From positions 1-58,678 of the forward strand of contig JAFDYS010000018.1 of assembly GCA_018267315.1 (NCBI GenBank): a DNA stretch of 58,678 nt, in the 5' to 3' direction. Positions 27,261-36,256 of this stretch are shown here, piece by piece (positions within the stretch are counted from its first letter, which is position 1; each line of letters opens with the position of its first letter). Below the pieces are notes generated by a model, which saw only the letters and a program-made list of their open reading frames with translations, had not been told where the DNA came from and searched no databases. Origin of the DNA: Bacteroidota bacterium. GTDB lineage: Bacteria > Bacteroidota > Bacteroidia > Chitinophagales > UBA10324. Position numbers and translations under genes: made by a program.

Positions 27261-28067
27261 TCAGCTGGTTTTCGCTCCGGCCGGTTCTGCATGCGCTTCG
27301 CTCAGCTCCAGGATGCTGTTACTCATCAACCGGTAAATTTCTTTGAACCGTTCATCGTTTTGAAGAAATCCCAGATGCTTCCGGATAGTTTCTTCATCAC
27401 CCCGAATGGCCGGACCGGTTTGCACATTCAGCGGTTCATGGTTTTGAATCTTGCGCACCGTTTCATTGATGAGCGGCTTCAGTATTTCAAATGACAGCCC
27501 GTTACGCTCCAGGATGATTTGCGAAATGGAAAACAAGTGATTGGTGAAATTGTTTGCAATCACGGCAGCCACGTGTATGGCCAGGCGTTTCTCATCATCC
27601 ACGATAACCACTTTGCGGGTAAGTGAGGATGCCACATCCTGCAGCATCTGCCGCGTGTAATCATTCACCCCGTTCATGCAAATGGGGATCACGGAAAAAT
27701 CAACTGAGATATTTCTCGACAATGTTTGAAGCGGATAAAAAATCCCGTAGTTGGAGCTCACTCCTTCCAGGATATTCATCGGCACTGCTCCCGATGTATG
27801 CGCCACCACTTTGTCACCGAGGCGGAGTTGCCGGGCCACTTCCGGAACAGAATCATCATTCACCGCGATGAAGTACAAATCGGCATCCGTGGCAAGTTGA
27901 TTGATGTCGGAGGTAAACGGTATGTCCATCAGGTTGCCCACCCACTTGGCCGCAGGCAAGTGACGGCTGTACACCTGCACAATCCGGTGCCCGTTATTAT
28001 TCAAATGCCACGTGAGCTGGTACCCAACATTGCCGGCTCCCAATATGGCGATCTTGTAATTACTCAT
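27261..28067 (-). CDS. Rossmann-fold and DUF2520 domain oxidoreductase-like protein
   Basis: 268 residues. An N-terminal NAD(P)-binding domain with ILGAGNVGYQL (GxGxxG) is followed by a C-terminal DUF2520 helical domain (from about residue 130; AVIANNFTNHLFSISQIILE and LNVQTGPAIRGDEETIRKHL). The latter is like ketopantoate/pyrroline-carboxylate reductase dimerisation domains. Substrate unknown. First gene of a five-gene minus-strand operon. Confidence 0.9.
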   Translation of the reverse strand: MSNYKIAILGAGNVGYQLTWHLNNNGHRIVQVYSRHLPAAKWVGNLMDIPFTSDINQLATDADLYFIAVNDDSVPEVARQLRLGDKVVAHTSGAVPMNILEGVSSNYGIFYPLQTLSRNISVDFSVIPICMNGVNDYTRQMLQDVASSLTRKVVIVDDEKRLAIHVAAVIANNFTNHLFSISQIILERNGLSFEILKPLINETVRKIQNHEPLNVQTGPAIRGDEETIRKHLGFLQNDERFKEIYRLMSNSILELSEAHAEPAGAKTS

Positions 28068-28106
28068 AGGTGTTTGAAGTAAGTTAGAGTTTATGGTGTT
28101 TCCGGT

Positions 28107-30539
28107 TTATTGATTGGCTGCCGTAGCTCTTTTCTTCTGCCAAATTCTCACAATACTAATCACGAAACCAATGATGGTGATAACCGTGCCCAACCACAGT
28201 AAGTTTATATAGGGAAAAACAATAGCCGTGAGCACAATAAAATCCTTCTCTGGCTTTGTTTCGGCCACTGAAAGCACGATGGACTGATTTTCGGGCAGTA
28301 TGTTGTTCAGCCGAAGAGTAAGCCCCAATTCTTTTATCACATCATCAAAATAAAATCCGCGGTAATCATGAATGTAATAGAGTGGCCTGGCTTCGTACGA
28401 TTTGCCATCCAGTGTTTTGATGGCCAGCACCGCTTCCACCGCCAGGTCACTTCCTGAAATATTCACCTTATCCGATGTGGTCACACGGTCAAGGTGCTCC
28501 ACCCGGATGTAGCTGTTAGAGGTGTAAACGGTGTCGCCGATTTTCACTGTGTGATCGGTAAACTTCAATTCCGCCTGATCTTCCTTCTTCTTTGTTTTAT
28601 CCGGCACGGAGGTGACGTGCGTGTAGAGGTCTTTAGAAAAATAGTGCCGCGTATCCGGATTGGCGATCAATCCCATCTTCGGGTTAATCTGTGCGTTGGG
28701 CAGCAGGGTAAACCGTTCTTTCACTTTTCCGGTGAGTGAATCAAAAACTTCATAATTCACTTTGTAGTAGTAATTGGGCGGCGCTGCGGAATCACCCACA
28801 TAGGTTACTATGTAATCCTGCATCTTCACCGGTTCATTTCTATACAGCAGCATGTTCGCCCGGTTTTGTTCAGCCGTAAAACTTTCACCGAAATCAATGC
28901 CGCGGGAGTTGAATGAAATAGTTTGCTTCTTGGCAGACGAGATCAATACGCCAAGCAGCATGAGCGCAAAACCGAAATGCGCCACGGCCGGCCCGCTTAC
29001 CCTCATGTTTCCGCGCAGCACGGTAAAGAGGTAATAGGCATTGGCCATCACCCCGAAGGCTGTTGCGAAGAGCAGGATATGCAAGTCCACCCGGCTGAAC
29101 TTTCCGAAAAATTCAATCCCCACCGCAACAGGTACACTCACAGCAGCGATGACGCCGATTCTCTTCCAAAACATTTTTAAATCCGACTTCTTAAACTTCA
29201 GGTAGAGCGAAGAAGCAGCCAGCAGCAGCACTACAATCGCCACCGGAATCTGAAAACTGTTGTAGTGTGAAATGGCATCGGATGGGGGAGCCCAGTTGGT
29301 GCCGAATAATTTATTCCATACCGGAATGGAAGTGGTGAATGTGATTTGAATGGCTGAGATCAGAAACACCAGAGAACCGATGAAAATCCAAAACTCACGC
29401 GACAGTACCTGTTCATCCTTTTTGACAGAAGGAATTTTGTTCCAGTAAATTCCAAGCAATGCGATGGCAGGCAGAGACAAAGACGCCATGTACACCACGA
29501 GTTGACCGCTCATGCCGAGATCAGTGAATGCGTGTACAGAAGTTTCTCCGAGGATTCCGCTCCTCGTGAGGAAGGTGGAGTAAAGGACAAGAATAAAGGT
29601 GAGAAGATAGAAGATGTACGTTGTTCGAAGTGACCGCCCGGTTTTGTTGAACACCAGATTGGTGTGAATGCCGCCGATGAGAATCAGCCACGGAACGAGC
29701 GAAGCATTCTCCACGGGATCCCATGCCCAATAGCCGCCGAACGTGAGTGATTCATACGCCCAGGCACCACCCATCATAATGCCGGTGCCCAGCACGGCAC
29801 CGGAGAAAAGCGACCAGGGCAACACATCCTTTGTCCAGCCACCGAAATTTTTGGTGAGCAGCCCCGACATGGCAAATGAAAAAGGAATGAGTGTTGAAGC
29901 GAATCCGAGAAAGAGAATCGGCGGATGAATCACCATCCAGTAATTCTGCAGCAAGGGGTTGAGTCCGTTTCCATCCTGAATGAAACTCAGGTAATCCGCC
30001 CGCTGAAAGATGGGAGCATTCTGCATTTCATTCCGGAGCAGAGAGAACGGCGTGCTTCCGATCTTGTAACCGAATATATAAACGCCGAGGAGCATAGAAG
30101 CGAGGAAGATCTGCACCACGCTAAACACACCCAGAACGGTAGATTGCTTTTCATCTTTCTGAAAAATGAGAATGGCTCCCAGCACCGCATTCCAAAACAT
30201 CCACAACAGGAAACTGCCTTCCTGTCCTTCCCAAAAACAGGAAAGCAGGTACTTGGCCGGCAGCGCTTTGTTTGAATGCGACCAGGCATAGTAATACTCG
30301 AACCAGTGATTCTGGATAATGATGTATAAAGAAACGATGATGCTCAGCACAGCCGCAGCGTGAATCAGAAATGCGATCCTTCCGGTCTGCTTCCAGCTTA
30401 GCGCGGTTTCTTTATCACGTGTGAATGCAGAAAGAAAAAATGCGATGGAAGCAATAATCGAAAATGAGAATGCCGAGTAAACTGAGATTTGCCCGATCTG
30501 ACCGGCCAGCAGATGCTCTCCTTCAAATTTAATATCCAT
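28107..30539 (-). CDS. ccmF: Cytochrome c biogenesis protein CcmF/CcsA family
   Basis: 810 residues from the ATG at 30539, which overlaps the ccmE stop as TGATG. Many transmembrane helices (about 13-15). The heme-handling WWD segment is FGGYWAWDPVENASLVPW near residue 245-262. A large periplasmic region lies at about 590-760 and a final membrane helix precedes KKRATAANQ. Acts as heme lyase in system I, accepting heme from CcmE. No ccmABC or ccmG/H gene is adjacent. Confidence 0.93.
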   Translation of the reverse strand: MDIKFEGEHLLAGQIGQISVYSAFSFSIIASIAFFLSAFTRDKETALSWKQTGRIAFLIHAAAVLSIIVSLYIIIQNHWFEYYYAWSHSNKALPAKYLLSCFWEGQEGSFLLWMFWNAVLGAILIFQKDEKQSTVLGVFSVVQIFLASMLLGVYIFGYKIGSTPFSLLRNEMQNAPIFQRADYLSFIQDGNGLNPLLQNYWMVIHPPILFLGFASTLIPFSFAMSGLLTKNFGGWTKDVLPWSLFSGAVLGTGIMMGGAWAYESLTFGGYWAWDPVENASLVPWLILIGGIHTNLVFNKTGRSLRTTYIFYLLTFILVLYSTFLTRSGILGETSVHAFTDLGMSGQLVVYMASLSLPAIALLGIYWNKIPSVKKDEQVLSREFWIFIGSLVFLISAIQITFTTSIPVWNKLFGTNWAPPSDAISHYNSFQIPVAIVVLLLAASSLYLKFKKSDLKMFWKRIGVIAAVSVPVAVGIEFFGKFSRVDLHILLFATAFGVMANAYYLFTVLRGNMRVSGPAVAHFGFALMLLGVLISSAKKQTISFNSRGIDFGESFTAEQNRANMLLYRNEPVKMQDYIVTYVGDSAAPPNYYYKVNYEVFDSLTGKVKERFTLLPNAQINPKMGLIANPDTRHYFSKDLYTHVTSVPDKTKKKEDQAELKFTDHTVKIGDTVYTSNSYIRVEHLDRVTTSDKVNISGSDLAVEAVLAIKTLDGKSYEARPLYYIHDYRGFYFDDVIKELGLTLRLNNILPENQSIVLSVAETKPEKDFIVLTAIVFPYINLLWLGTVITIIGFVISIVRIWQKKRATAANQ

Positions 30540-30943
30540 CAACTCTCGGCTTTCGGTTGCGAAACAACCAGTTGATCTTGTTTATACTTCGACGGGCACT
30601 TCATCAAAACACTTTTCGCTTCAAAGTCATCACCTTTCATTCTGCCTGTCACCACAATCTGCTCCGTCCGATCAAAATCCTGCGGCTTGGGACTGTAGAG
30701 AATCACTTTGCACTGAACGCTGTCCTTGTCCTTCATGTAAAATGTGAAGTAGTTGGGATCGTGCTGCGGATCGTAAAACATTTCCTTATCCTTCACCAGG
30801 TAACCCACCACCTGAAAATCTTTCTTGGTTTCTCCGCGGGCGCTCGTAAATGTTTCGTATTGACTGTAATCGCTGGCCAGTGTGATAATAAAACCGATAG
30901 CCACGGCGATGATGATAAGCCCTACGATGTGAATCTTCTTCAT
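30539..30943 (-). CDS. ccmE: Cytochrome c maturation protein CcmE, CXXXY type
   Basis: 134 residues from the ATG at 30943. One N-terminal membrane anchor (about 5-24, IVGLIIIAVAIGFIITL), then an OB-fold heme chaperone domain. The heme-binding site in most bacteria is HxxxY; here it is KCPSKY near residues 117-122, so Cys replaces His. Such CXXXY CcmE proteins are known from archaea, Desulfovibrio and others. Translationally coupled to ccmF. Confidence 0.9.
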   Translation of the reverse strand: MKKIHIVGLIIIAVAIGFIITLASDYSQYETFTSARGETKKDFQVVGYLVKDKEMFYDPQHDPNYFTFYMKDKDSVQCKVILYSPKPQDFDRTEQIVVTGRMKGDDFEAKSVLMKCPSKYKQDQLVVSQPKAES

Positions 30944-30960
30944 GAGGCAAAAAGTGAGAG

Positions 30961-30968
30961 CAAAAATA
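30961..30968 (-). promoter_or_regulatory. -7 element of ccmE-ccmF
   Basis: The minus strand reads TATTTTTG, an exact TAnnTTTG match, about 17 nt before the ccmE ATG. The -33 box is weak. Confidence 0.4.
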
Positions 30969-31026
30969 CAACACAGCAAGTAGTTTCCGGTTTACGGGGC
31001 CGGCGGCAATCGCTTTATTGAATCAC

Positions 31027-31034
31027 TACATTTG
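31027..31034 (+). promoter_or_regulatory. -7 element of the arginase-family gene
   Basis: TACATTTG is an exact TAnnTTTG match about 32 nt before the ATG at 31067. Confidence 0.5.
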
Positions 31035-31066
31035 TGGATTGTTTTCCCGGTAAAAAATAAAATATC

Positions 31067-32203
31067 ATGAACCATAAAGAGGAAAAGATCAAACAGTTTG
31101 ATCCCAGCGGCGTCGCCTCGGGTAAAAACCTGTACGGACTTCCGTTTAATGAGGAAGAATCCGACATAATAGTGGTTCCTGTTCCCTGGGAAGTGACCGT
31201 GAGTTACCGTGCCGGTACGGCACGCGCTCCGAAGGCCATTCTCGAGGCATCGGCGCAGGTTGATCTGTATGATGCCGATGTGCCTGATGCATGGAAGCGG
31301 GGCATTTTTATGAAGAAAGCCGATAAGAAAATTTCAAAACGGAGTGAAGAACTACGAAAGAAAGCAGAAAAATATCTGGAGCAGCTCGGCAACCCGGCCG
31401 ATGAAAAGAAACGCATGAAACTGCGTGATGAAATTAACGAGGGTGGTGAATGGCTGAAGGAAAAGGTGAAGAAAGAAATGCGCGACATCGTCAGTGCCGG
31501 CAAGCTGCCCGTGCTGCTTGGAGGCGATCATTCCACGCCACTTGGTTTCATTGAAGCGCTGGGCGAAGTGTATTCCTCATACGGCATTCTGCAGATAGAT
31601 GCCCATTGCGACTTGCGAAATGCCTATGAAGATCTTACCTACAGCCATGCATCCATCATGTTCAATGCGTTGAAGGCTTCCCAGGTGAGCAAACTGGTGC
31701 AGGTGGGCATACGCGACTGGTGTGAAGAAGAGATGCAGGTGATCCAGTCTTCCAAAAACCGTGTCGAAGTTTTCTTCGATGCAGCGATGAAGCGCAGAAT
31801 GTTTGAAGGCGTAACCTGGAAAATGATTTGTGACGACATTGTAGCATCATTGCCCATGCAGGTTTACATCAGCTTTGATATTGACGGATTGGATCCGAAG
31901 CTCTGCCCGAATACCGGTACGCCCGTGCCCGGCGGAATGGAGTTTGAGCAGGCGGTTTACCTGATCCGCCGCGTGGTGGACTCGGGACGAAAGATCATCG
32001 GCTGCGACCTGAATGAAGTGGTGCCCGGTTTGGATGATTGGGATGCCAACGTGGGCGCGCGCCTGCTTTACAAGATGTGCAACCTCATGGGTAAGTCTCA
32101 ATCACTTCCCGTACAGGTGGAGGCACATGAAAATGATGAGCATGTGATCTCAGCGGGCAAGAATAATAAAGTAGAATTTGCAGACAAGGAAGCGGGGGAT
32201 TGA
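31067..32203 (+). CDS. Arginase/agmatinase family ureohydrolase
   Basis: 378 residues. Mn-binding motifs: GGDHST near 150, QIDAHCDLR near 175, and SFDIDGLDP near 270, all intact. Hydrolyses a guanidino or formimidoyl substrate (agmatine, arginine or formimidoylglutamate); which one cannot be told by eye. A lysine/glutamate-rich helical insertion of about 50 residues (about 82-140) precedes the first metal motif, making it longer than the usual ~300 residues. Divergent from ccmE. Confidence 0.9.
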   Translation: MNHKEEKIKQFDPSGVASGKNLYGLPFNEEESDIIVVPVPWEVTVSYRAGTARAPKAILEASAQVDLYDADVPDAWKRGIFMKKADKKISKRSEELRKKAEKYLEQLGNPADEKKRMKLRDEINEGGEWLKEKVKKEMRDIVSAGKLPVLLGGDHSTPLGFIEALGEVYSSYGILQIDAHCDLRNAYEDLTYSHASIMFNALKASQVSKLVQVGIRDWCEEEMQVIQSSKNRVEVFFDAAMKRRMFEGVTWKMICDDIVASLPMQVYISFDIDGLDPKLCPNTGTPVPGGMEFEQAVYLIRRVVDSGRKIIGCDLNEVVPGLDDWDANVGARLLYKMCNLMGKSQSLPVQVEAHENDEHVISAGKNNKVEFADKEAGD

Positions 32204-32229
32204 TTCAAGCATTCAATTGAGTAACTTTG
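32200..32229 (+). promoter_or_regulatory. Promoter of hicBA
   Basis: TTG at 32200-32202 (overlapping the stop codon of the preceding gene), a 19-nt spacer and TAACTTTG at 32222-32229; the hicB ATG is 13 nt further on. Confidence 0.6.
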
Positions 32230-32242
32230 AAAAAATTCGCCG

Positions 32243-32452
32243 ATGAAATCTGAAATCATATTTCTTGTCGAAGAAGCCCCCGAGGGTGGTTATACTGCAA
32301 AAGCTTTAGGAGAAGGCATTTTTACCGAAGGAGAGTCACTAATTGAAATCAAAAAAAATGTAAAAGAGGCAGTGCTCACTCACTTTGAAGAGTCAATTCG
32401 CCCCAAGCTGATTCGCCTTCATTTTGTAAAAGAAGAATTGCTTACCGTGTGA
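32243..32452 (+). CDS. hicB: HicB-like antitoxin, short form
   Basis: 69 residues with the partial RNase H-like HicB fold: IIFLVEEAPEGGYTAKALGEGIFTEGESLIEIKKNVKEAV. It ends without the C-terminal helix-turn-helix or ribbon-helix-helix found in full HicB, so it probably neutralises the toxin but binds DNA poorly or not at all. Its stop overlaps the GTG start of the toxin gene (bases 32449-32452). Confidence 0.85.
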   Translation: MKSEIIFLVEEAPEGGYTAKALGEGIFTEGESLIEIKKNVKEAVLTHFEESIRPKLIRLHFVKEELLTV

Positions 32453-32691
32453 GAATTCCCCGGGACATTTCTGCCGATGACCTGATTAAGGTTTTGCGAA
32501 GACTCGATTATGTGAAGACCCGGCAGGTGGGAAGCCATGTACGCCTAACCACGATGAAGAACGGACAACATCATTTAACTATTCCCTATCATAGTCCAAT
32601 AAAAATCGGAACGCTATCTGCAATCCTGTCTGATGTTGCTGAACATTTTAAAAAATCGAAAGAGGAAATTGTTCGGGAACTTTTTGGATGA
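32449..32691 (+). CDS. hicA: HicA-type mRNA interferase toxin
   Basis: 80 residues with a GTG start at 32449 overlapping hicB. dsRNA-binding-like fold with the catalytic His in KTRQVGSHVRLT near residue 28, and the conserved LTIPYHSPIKIGTLSAIL and FKKSKEEIVREL. Intact, so probably functional. Antitoxin-first order is the less common one for hic loci but is well known for short HicB. Confidence 0.88.
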   Translation: MRIPRDISADDLIKVLRRLDYVKTRQVGSHVRLTTMKNGQHHLTIPYHSPIKIGTLSAILSDVAEHFKKSKEEIVRELFG

Positions 32692-32766
32692 ATTTCACTC
32701 TTTCCATGATTTCGGTCCCGGCAGTTTATCATGATTGCCACCCTTGAAATCATAAACACTGCTTCA

Positions 32767-33504
32767 CTAACGCTTATTTGCCGCAACCATTTCCCCGTCT
32801 TTCCAAAGTTCCGTTCTCAGCAACTTCCCGTCTTCATCGTAGTGATTTACCTCGCCATCCGGCCGGGCATCCGCATAGTTCGCTTCCGTCATCAGGTTGC
32901 CGTTCTCATAAAAAGTTTTCCAGTTGCCGGATTGGCGGCCGTTTTCGTACGCGCCAACATCCTTGATTCTACCGCTTTTGTAATATGATTTGTAGGGGCC
33001 GTTCTCTTCATTGTTCCGGAAGAAGACTTCTTCTTTAAGTGTACCGCCTTCGTAATAGTATTTCCACAAGCCGTCCATTGCATTGTAAGCATACTGTCCT
33101 TCTTCATTACTCCTGCCATCTTCAAACCACGAATGATACGGTCCTTCAAAATCACCTTGCTTGTAATGTTCGCTGATCATCAATTGCCCAGTTTCGAAAA
33201 AGACCTTTCGTTCCCCGTTCAATATGCCCTCATCAAACACAGCCGTCTCACTTAGTTTTCCTGACGGATAATATTTCATGAGTGTGTCGCACAACAGATC
33301 GCTGCGGTAGTTCCGCAGCTCCAGCAATTTTCCGTTCTGTCCGTAGAGGCGGTACACACCATCTTTCACCTCGGGACTGTCCGTTTTCACCCAATACTTC
33401 TCATGCACATTTTGAGTGCCCGGGTAATAATTGATCACCTGCTGGCGACCCTGGCGGCAGGAAATGAAGGCGGGGATCAGAAGAATCAGTAACCACTTTT
33501 TCAT
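32767..33504 (-). CDS. MORN-repeat lipoprotein (YwqK-like)
   Basis: 245 residues from the ATG at 33504. Lipoprotein signal ending IPAFISC. The rest is a run of MORN-like repeats of about 21-24 residues (for example GKLSETAVFDEGILNGERKVFFETG, GPYHSWFEDGRSNEEGQYA). Databases often name such proteins 'toxin-antitoxin system YwqK antitoxin' without evidence. Probably an outer-membrane or periplasmic lipoprotein of unknown role. Convergent with hicA. Confidence 0.85.
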   Translation of the reverse strand: MKKWLLILLIPAFISCRQGRQQVINYYPGTQNVHEKYWVKTDSPEVKDGVYRLYGQNGKLLELRNYRSDLLCDTLMKYYPSGKLSETAVFDEGILNGERKVFFETGQLMISEHYKQGDFEGPYHSWFEDGRSNEEGQYAYNAMDGLWKYYYEGGTLKEEVFFRNNEENGPYKSYYKSGRIKDVGAYENGRQSGNWKTFYENGNLMTEANYADARPDGEVNHYDEDGKLLRTELWKDGEMVAANKR

Positions 33505-33658
33505 ATGAATTATTTCAGCGGTAAAGCTATAAGGTCCGGGCATCGGTAAGCAGAAGCATGTTTGGGTGATCATTACTTAACGAAATGCCGAAGCCAACTG
33601 ATATATGTCCACAATACTCCCATTGATTTTTCTTTCCTTTATCGAAACATTTTTCACT

Positions 33659-34474
33659 ATGGATGTGCTCAGGAATTGGATTGAAGATGCGTGGAGTGAT
33701 CGAGAACTGCTGAAGGATAAAAAAATTCAGGATTTCATTGAGAGCGTGATTGACTTGCTCGACATGGGGCGCATTCGCGTGGCGGAAAAAACAGACGGGC
33801 AGTGGACTACGCATGAATGGATCAAGAAAGCCATCCTCCTCTACTTTGCCATCCGTCCGATGGAGGAAATGAAATCAGGTCCGCTCGTTTTCTATGATAA
33901 AATTCCACTGAAGAATGATTACCAGGATCTCGGAGTTCGCGTGGTGCCGCATGGCGTGGCGCGTTACGGATCCTATCTCGCCAAGAGTGTTATCATGATG
34001 CCTTCCTACGTGAACATAGGCGCGTACGTGGATGAAGGCACGCTCGTAGATACGTGGGCAACGGTTGGTTCGTGCGCACAGGTAGGAAAGAATGTCCACT
34101 TGAGCGGTGGTGTGGGTTTAGGTGGCGTGCTTGAACCCGTACAGGCCACCCCGGTAGTGATTGAAGACAACTGCTTCATCGGATCGCGTTGCATCGTGGT
34201 GGAGGGCGTGATCGTGGAACAGGAAGCAGTTCTCGGCGCCAACGTGGTGCTCACTTCATCCACCAAAATCATTGATGTAACAGGAAGCGAACCCAAAGAA
34301 TTTCGTGGCAGGGTACCGGCACGGTCAGTGGTGATTCCCGGAAGCATCCCGAAAAAGTTTCCCTCCGGCGAATACCAGGTTCCGTGCGCACTCATCATCG
34401 GGCAGCGAAAAGAATCAACGGATAAAAAAACATCACTGAACACCGCGCTGCGTGAGTTCAATGTTTCCGTTTAA
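33659..34474 (+). CDS. dapD: Tetrahydrodipicolinate N-succinyltransferase
   Basis: 271 residues from the ATG at 33659; upstream in-frame codons are not conserved-looking. N-terminal helical domain, then left-handed beta-helix hexapeptide repeats with the family signature SVIMMPSYVNIGAYVDEGTLVDTW and GSCAQVGKNVHLSGGVGLGG. Catalyses the succinylation step of lysine/meso-diaminopimelate synthesis in the cytoplasm. Followed after 15 bp by a small methyltransferase gene. Confidence 0.95.
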   Translation: MDVLRNWIEDAWSDRELLKDKKIQDFIESVIDLLDMGRIRVAEKTDGQWTTHEWIKKAILLYFAIRPMEEMKSGPLVFYDKIPLKNDYQDLGVRVVPHGVARYGSYLAKSVIMMPSYVNIGAYVDEGTLVDTWATVGSCAQVGKNVHLSGGVGLGGVLEPVQATPVVIEDNCFIGSRCIVVEGVIVEQEAVLGANVVLTSSTKIIDVTGSEPKEFRGRVPARSVVIPGSIPKKFPSGEYQVPCALIIGQRKESTDKKTSLNTALREFNVSV

Positions 34475-34489
34475 GAATTGTTTCGGGAA

Positions 34490-34972
34490 ATGATCAACCT
34501 GCTGAAGCACCTATTTTCTCTCATTCTTCCGGTCACCGTATTGATCCTCGTTCCTCTATGGATCGAAGATGATTTTTCAATTAATAACATCTATGCCCTG
34601 ATCGGTGGCAGCATCCTGATACTTGCCGGTTTGCTGGTGATAGTATTAACCATTTCAGCATTCATCAGAATAGGGAAAGGAACACTTGCTCCATGGAGCC
34701 CCACCAAAAAACTGGTGGTGACCGGCATATATGCTCATGTGCGGAACCCGATGATCTCCGGTGTGCTGACGGTTTTGCTGGGAGAATCATTAGCAATATT
34801 GTCGTTGTCCATTTTCATTTGGGCGATTGCCTTCTTCATCATTAACAATATTTATTTTCTGATGTATGAAGAACCAAATCTGGGGGAACGATTCGGTGAA
34901 GATTACCGGCAATACAAATCGAAGGTGCCCCGCTGGATTCCCGCAATGAAACCTTATCAACTGCAGCACTGA
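34490..34972 (+). CDS. Isoprenylcysteine carboxyl methyltransferase-like (PEMT/ICMT) membrane protein
   Basis: 160 residues from the ATG at 34490; a TTG at 34478 is in frame. Four to five transmembrane helices. Conserved GIYAHVRNPMISGVL (SAM-binding RxPxY/RNPM-like motif) and a late MYEEPNLGERFGEDYRQYKSKVPRWIP, the usual ICMT/NnrU-like C-terminal pattern. Substrate unknown. Probably co-transcribed with dapD. Confidence 0.85.
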   Translation: MINLLKHLFSLILPVTVLILVPLWIEDDFSINNIYALIGGSILILAGLLVIVLTISAFIRIGKGTLAPWSPTKKLVVTGIYAHVRNPMISGVLTVLLGESLAILSLSIFIWAIAFFIINNIYFLMYEEPNLGERFGEDYRQYKSKVPRWIPAMKPYQLQH

Positions 34973-35029
34973 CTTGAGAGTAATTGACTTCCGCATCACT
35001 TTTCCTTTTCACTTTTCGCTTTGATCAAA

Positions 35030-35037
35030 TACCTTTG
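35030..35037 (+). promoter_or_regulatory. -7 element of tRNA-Leu
   Basis: TACCTTTG is an exact TAnnTTTG match ending 9 nt before the tRNA 5' end. The -33 box is weak (TTTTC at about 35006). Confidence 0.6.
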
Positions 35038-35046
35038 CCCCGCCCT

Positions 35047-35133
35047 GCCCAAGTGGTGAAATTGGTAGACACGCTGTGTTCAGGGCGCAGTGCTCGCAAG
35101 GGCATGGGAGTTCGAGTCTCCCCTTGGGCACCA
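35047..35133 (+). tRNA. tRNA-Leu, anticodon CAG
   Basis: 87 nt including encoded CCA. The acceptor stem GCCCAAG pairs with CTTGGGC. D-loop of the type-II form (AATTGGTAGACAC), anticodon arm CTGTG-TTCAGGG-CGCAG with anticodon CAG, a long variable arm TGCTC-GCAA-GGGCA, and T arm GGGAG-TTCGAGT-CTCCC. The long variable arm confirms class II (leucine). Confidence 0.97.
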
Positions 35134-35135
35134 GG

Positions 35136-35169
35136 CGGCCGGTTCATGAATGAACCGGCCGTTTTTTTT
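35136..35169 (+). terminator. Terminator of tRNA-Leu
   Basis: CGGCCGGTTCA (35136-35146) pairs with TGAACCGGCCG (35151-35161) across a 4-nt loop, followed by eight Ts. Confidence 0.92.
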
Positions 35170-35288
35170 CAGACTCACCTTCTTTCATTTCTGATTTTTT
35201 TAGCGTGTTGACAACAAGGAAGGTCCTGGTTCCGTACACCCCGGATGATATTTTGTGAATGCGTATGTTTGAACAATCATATTCCTCT

Positions 35289-36218
35289 ATGAAGAAATCA
35301 GTTCTGCTTTTCTTTTTTCTGGCATGCCTCATTCAAAGCCGGGCGCAGCTTGTAACCAAGAGCGCCAGTGCGCCAGCCATGCAGGCCTTCGGCAGCAGCC
35401 GTGTGTTTGCCCTGCTTACCGGTGATCAACAATTTGATGAGTGGTACCAGGCCGCTGTGCAGCGGGTGTGGACGGTAAGCGCCATTTCATTTGCACCTGC
35501 CACCGCTCTCGATTCTCTGGTGGTGAGTGATAAGAATTTCTTTTTGTTCGCTCAGGCCAAAGATGACCGCAGCAGCATCATGCATTTGCTGAACAGCGAT
35601 GATATCACCAAGAAGAAGGAATTTATTGTGGTGTTGTCACAGGGCGGTTACAAACAATCGAAACTCCTGTTTACTCCGGCCCTTACCGGCCCCAAGATCA
35701 TCGGCTCCTTTCGCTTTTCACCTGAAAGGGCGGAACTCACCGCCGGCATGGTGGAATGCGAAATGCTGATCGCCCTGCTGAACCAATCCGTTCAGATCAT
35801 CCTGGAAAGAAATATCAAAACCGAAGTGAAAGACTCGGTGAAGTATGTGATCAGTGACGGGTTGGCGAACCAGATTGCTGACAAGACACTGCTCATAAAT
35901 AAGGCGTACAATGACGGGAGCATTTCACTGGAAGACAAACCGCTTATCAGCGATAAAGTGCTCAGTGATTACCCCTATCCGTATGAACTTACGGAGAAAG
36001 CATCGCTGGAGAATCAACTGAGCGGAGAAACTGAATCCTTTTGTTATCTGTTCTTCTACTTCCCATCACAATATATCAAGGTGAGTGAAGACAGCGGCGA
36101 CATCCTGATCTATGATCCGGCGCAAAAGAAGTTCCTGTACTTCGAAGACAACATGGATGGACCCTGGTTTGAAAAGTGGAAAATGAAGGACATGGTTTAT
36201 GCTATCCGGGCCAAGTAG
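35289..36218 (+). CDS. Secreted protein of unknown function
   Basis: 309 residues from the ATG at 35289; an upstream ATG at 35265 would place residues before the signal peptide. Signal peptide KKSVLLFFFLACLIQSRAQ. The mature part is mixed alpha/beta, with no lipobox, repeats or membrane segments. I recognise no family. Monocistronic by position, after the tRNA terminator. Confidence 0.75.
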   Translation: MKKSVLLFFFLACLIQSRAQLVTKSASAPAMQAFGSSRVFALLTGDQQFDEWYQAAVQRVWTVSAISFAPATALDSLVVSDKNFFLFAQAKDDRSSIMHLLNSDDITKKKEFIVVLSQGGYKQSKLLFTPALTGPKIIGSFRFSPERAELTAGMVECEMLIALLNQSVQIILERNIKTEVKDSVKYVISDGLANQIADKTLLINKAYNDGSISLEDKPLISDKVLSDYPYPYELTEKASLENQLSGETESFCYLFFYFPSQYIKVSEDSGDILIYDPAQKKFLYFEDNMDGPWFEKWKMKDMVYAIRAK

Positions 36219-36256
36219 CCGCATTGGATTGTATAAGAAAAACCCCCGCGGTTTAC

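Noticed and set aside
32705..32733. CATGAT/ATCATG inverted repeat between hicA and the MORN gene
   Set aside because: Only 6 bp with a 17-nt loop and no T-run; not a convincing terminator.
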